From: Sulfitobacter donghicola DSW-25 = KCTC 12864 = JCM 14565
Lineage (GTDB): Bacteria > Pseudomonadota > Alphaproteobacteria > Rhodobacterales > Rhodobacteraceae
NCBI RefSeq assembly: GCF_000622405.1
Contig: NZ_JASF01000005.1
Coordinates: forward strand, 1,612,001 to 1,676,000
DNA: 64,000 nt
Reading direction: 5' to 3'
The notes beneath the pieces are model-generated. The model saw nothing but the letters and a program-made list of their open reading frames with translations. It was not told the origin of the DNA and ran no database searches. Every line of letters begins with the position of its first letter. Position 1 is the first letter of the stretch. The translations under genes and the position numbers were made by a program. Below, piece by piece: positions 61,952-64,000 of the stretch.

Positions 61952-61970
61952 CTTCCCCCTCTGGGGGAAG
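61952..61970 (+). terminator. Short hairpin after the secretion operon
   Basis: CTTCCCCC (61952-61959) pairs with GGGGGAAG (61963-61970) around a 3-nt loop, 9 bp after the adaptor stop codon. No T-tract follows, so termination is uncertain. Confidence 0.4.
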
Positions 61971-62014
61971 CGGGATAGCGTCGGCTTCAAATCAATGAAG
62001 CAAAGGATTGCAAA

Positions 62015-62473
62015 ATGAGCATCGAAAAACGCCTGTCAGATCTGGGCATTACTCTTCCCGACGCCTCCGCTCCGGCGGCGAACTATGTGCCCTTCGTGCA
62101 GGTCGGAAATACCTTGTATGTTTCAGGCCAGATTTCACGCACGGATGATGCATTGATTCTTGGTGTTTTGGGTGACGACATGAGCGTCGAAGACGGGGCT
62201 GCCGCTGCGCGTACATGCGGGCTTCAGTTGCTCGCGCAGGTCAAAGCAGCCTGTGGTGGCGATATCAATCGCCTAAAGCGCGTTGTGAAACTGACGGGGT
62301 TTGTGAACTCAACCAAGGAATTCACAGACCAGCCTAAGGTCATCAATGGTTGCTCCGACTTTTTGGTTGAAGCATTGGGGGATGCTGGTCGGCACGCACG
62401 ATCGGCTGTTTCAGCAGGTGCATTGCCATTGGGCGTAGCCGTGGAAATCGAAGGTATTTTCGAAATCTCATGA
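62015..62473 (+). CDS. RidA family protein
   Basis: The 152-residue protein matches the larger RidA subgroup (YjgF-like): LGITLPDASAPAANYVPFVQVGNTLYVSGQIS, then AAARTCGLQLLAQVKAACGG, VVKLTGFVNSTKEF, and HARSAVSAGALPLGVAVEIEGIFEI. The Arg in HARSAV is the residue that binds the imine or keto-acid substrate in RidA enzymes, which deaminate reactive 2-aminoacrylate. Its ATG follows AAAGGA. Its stop overlaps the next gene (ATGA). Confidence 0.93.
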   Translation: MSIEKRLSDLGITLPDASAPAANYVPFVQVGNTLYVSGQISRTDDALILGVLGDDMSVEDGAAAARTCGLQLLAQVKAACGGDINRLKRVVKLTGFVNSTKEFTDQPKVINGCSDFLVEALGDAGRHARSAVSAGALPLGVAVEIEGIFEIS

Positions 62474-63240
62474 CGACGACAGGCTTGCCAGAAAGCTTTG
62501 CGCGGGTGCCTTTTGCACACCGCGCATTGCATAATGTCCACGAGGGCCGTCCGGAAAACTCGCGTGCGGCCATCCGTGCGGCCATCGAGGCGGGCTATGG
62601 CATCGAGGTCGATGTCCAGCTGAGTGCAGATGGCGCAGCGATGGTTTTTCATGATTATCACCTTGGGCGATTGACCGAGGTGCAGGGAGTTGTGCGGCTC
62701 ACGACATCAGAAGAGTTGAAGCAAACGGCGTTACGCGGAAATGCTGAAGGGATACCGGACCTTCCCGAGGTTTTATCCCTCGTTGCGGGGCAGGTGCCAC
62801 TACTTATCGAACTCAAAGATCAAGATGGCGCAATGGGAGAGAACATTGGCCAGCTTGAGCGTGCCACGGCACAGGCACTTGAGGGGTATGAGGGCGATGT
62901 AGCGGTGATGTCGTTCAACCCACACTCGGTGAAGCTGTTACAAACCCTTTGCCCTGAGATCCCGCGGGGCCTTACAACTTCGGCCTATCGTTCGCATGAA
63001 TGGCCTTTATCGGATGCGACATGCGACCGTCTTCGCGGCATTCCAGATTACGATACTGTCGGGGCTTCGTTTATCAGCCATGAGGTCGATGATCTGGATC
63101 GGGCACGGGTGGCCGAGCTGAAACAGGCCGGAGCCATGATTTGCTGCTGGACGGTGATCAGCGCAGAACAGGAAGTTGCCGCGCGCGATGTGGCTGACAC
63201 TATTACGTTTGAGGGTTATCCGGCGGCACTAGGCGCTTGA
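62470..63240 (+). CDS. Glycerophosphodiester phosphodiesterase
   Basis: The 256-residue protein has the GDPD pattern: FAHRALHNVHEGRPENS (catalytic His, Glu), GIEVDVQLSADGAAMVFHDYHLGRLT (metal-binding residues, second His), PLLIELKDQDG, and late SFNPHSV. It splits glycerophosphodiesters into glycerol 3-phosphate and an alcohol. No signal peptide is seen, so it is cytoplasmic. It overlaps the RidA gene by 4 bp, and 54 bp later the FemAB-like gene begins. Confidence 0.93.
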   Translation: MTTTGLPESFARVPFAHRALHNVHEGRPENSRAAIRAAIEAGYGIEVDVQLSADGAAMVFHDYHLGRLTEVQGVVRLTTSEELKQTALRGNAEGIPDLPEVLSLVAGQVPLLIELKDQDGAMGENIGQLERATAQALEGYEGDVAVMSFNPHSVKLLQTLCPEIPRGLTTSAYRSHEWPLSDATCDRLRGIPDYDTVGASFISHEVDDLDRARVAELKQAGAMICCWTVISAEQEVAARDVADTITFEGYPAALGA

Positions 63241-63294
63241 ACATCCCGTTTGGGATGCCACTTAATACGGATAGCTGAAATCAAGGACACCTAA

Positions 63295-64000
63295 ATGAGC
63301 GAGCAACAGGTCGAGATCAGGATTATTCAATCACTGTCTGAAATCGATGCCGCTGATTGGGATGCTTGTGCCTGCCCCGACGCCGTTGAGGGTGCGCGCG
63401 CCAAAGACCCGTTCACGACATATAGGTTCCTTAAAGCACTGGAAGATAGCGGCAGCGTTGGCGTGGGAACGGGTTGGCAGCCGCAGTATTTGATCGCCCT
63501 TATTGAGGGGCAGATTATCGGGGTGGCCCCGCTGTATGTTAAATCGCATTCGCAGGGTGAGTATATTTTTGATCACTCTTGGGCCCACGCGTACGAAAAC
63601 GCAGGCGGCAGGTATTACCCCAAGCTTCAGATCGCTGTGCCCCATACGCCAGCCACTGGGCGCCGGTTTTTGACCCGTGAAGGGTTTGAGGAGACGGGGT
63701 TTAACGCCTTGGTTCAAGGCGCAGTGCAGCTGACGGATAACAATAACCTTAGCTCGCTGCATGCAACCTTTTGTACCAGCGACGAAGCGGCGCGCGCCGA
63801 AAGCCTGGGCATGATGGCGCGCAAAACCCAGCAGTTTCATTGGCGCAATGAGGGGTATGAAACCTTTGATGACTTCCTCGCAACGCTAAGTTCGCGCAAA
63901 CGTAAAAACATCCGCAAAGAACGTGCAACCGCACAGGGATTTGGCGGCACTATCCAGACGTTCACGGGGGATGCGTTAACCGCGGATCATTGGGATGCCT
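63295..64000 (+). CDS. FemAB/GNAT-like acyltransferase, N-terminal part (cut by window end)
   Basis: I translated this frame by hand from the ATG at 63295 (SEQQVEIRIIQSLSEIDAAD), and it stays open to the last base (235 codons). The segment DPFTTYRFLKALEDSGSVG, then WQPQYLIALIEGQIIGVAPLYVKSHSQGEYIFDHSWAHAYENAGG, YYPKLQIAVPHTP and GRRFLTREG match the peptidogalycan-biosynthesis-like (FemAB-like, PF04339) family. QQFHWRNEGYETFDDFLATLSSRKRKNIRKER is the family's later block. Members are GNAT-fold acyltransferases of unknown substrate. The C-terminal third is beyond the window. Confidence 0.85.
   Translation, partial: MSEQQVEIRIIQSLSEIDAADWDACACPDAVEGARAKDPFTTYRFLKALEDSGSVGVGTGWQPQYLIALIEGQIIGVAPLYVKSHSQGEYIFDHSWAHAYENAGGRYYPKLQIAVPHTPATGRRFLTREGFEETGFNALVQGAVQLTDNNNLSSLHATFCTSDEAARAESLGMMARKTQQFHWRNEGYETFDDFLATLSSRKRKNIRKERATAQGFGGTIQTFTGDALTADHWDA

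Overview
The window reads as chromosomal DNA of an alphaproteobacterium of the order Rhodobacterales (Roseobacter-type). The evidence is the set of families (GlcDEF glycolate oxidase, PrtD-type type I secretion, a DUF1523 protein, the leuC-x-leuD order), moderately GC-rich coding sequence, and dense operons with ATGA/TAATG overlaps. It is mostly housekeeping and metabolic DNA; no rRNA, tRNA, CRISPR array, prophage or insertion sequence was found.

Layout. 1-2.6 kb: the xylulokinase 3' end, a cupin protein and leuB. 2.6-7.3 kb (minus strand): leuC, a Tat-signal ORF running in frame into leuD, a membrane protein and an EEP-fold protein. 7.5-11.2 kb: an MscS channel, rsfS-rlmH and two small membrane/periplasmic genes. 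11.3-15.7 kb: the glcD-glcE-membrane protein-glcF glycolate oxidase operon. 15.7-20.4 kb: a secreted trypsin-like protease, an hsp20 gene with an apparent sigma-32 promoter and a ROSE-like RNA thermometer, a lambda-R-like lysozyme protein, gabD and an alpha/beta hydrolase. 20.5-28.4 kb: an eight-gene cluster of unknown function (coiled-coil protein, tiny membrane protein, unknown protein, AAA+ ATPase, membrane protein, unknown protein, small membrane protein, DUF1523 protein) interrupted by an Mrr-type restriction endonuclease. This is the best candidate here for an undescribed system.

28.4-32.8 kb: a HIT protein, a branching-type glycosyltransferase divergent from a sulfotransferase, an FAH-family hydrolase and a GYF-DUF805 protein. 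32.8-41.3 kb (minus strand): a peptide ABC transporter (binding protein, two permeases, double ATPase) followed by a self-processing P1 peptidase, an alpha/beta hydrolase and a TTC38-like repeat protein, suggesting peptide or amide uptake and hydrolysis. 41.4-47.4 kb: an Hsp70-like protein, a YihY/BrkB protein, a secreted OB-like protein, a stand-alone glutamate synthase FMN domain protein and a CoA transferase. 47.5-51.4 kb: a Pqi-type lipid-transport operon with PqiA split in two, PqiB and a PqiC-like lipoprotein. 51.4-56.3 kb: smpB, a glycine-rich small protein, a mercaptopyruvate sulfurtransferase, an aromatic/aspartate aminotransferase and the glnK-amt ammonium module. 56.5-64 kb: PBP1A, a type I secretion ABC transporter and adaptor without a substrate nearby, RidA, a glycerophosphodiesterase and the start of a FemAB-like acyltransferase.

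The assignments come from reading motifs in the translations. No database or folding program was run, so family names for the less familiar genes are recognition calls with the stated confidence.
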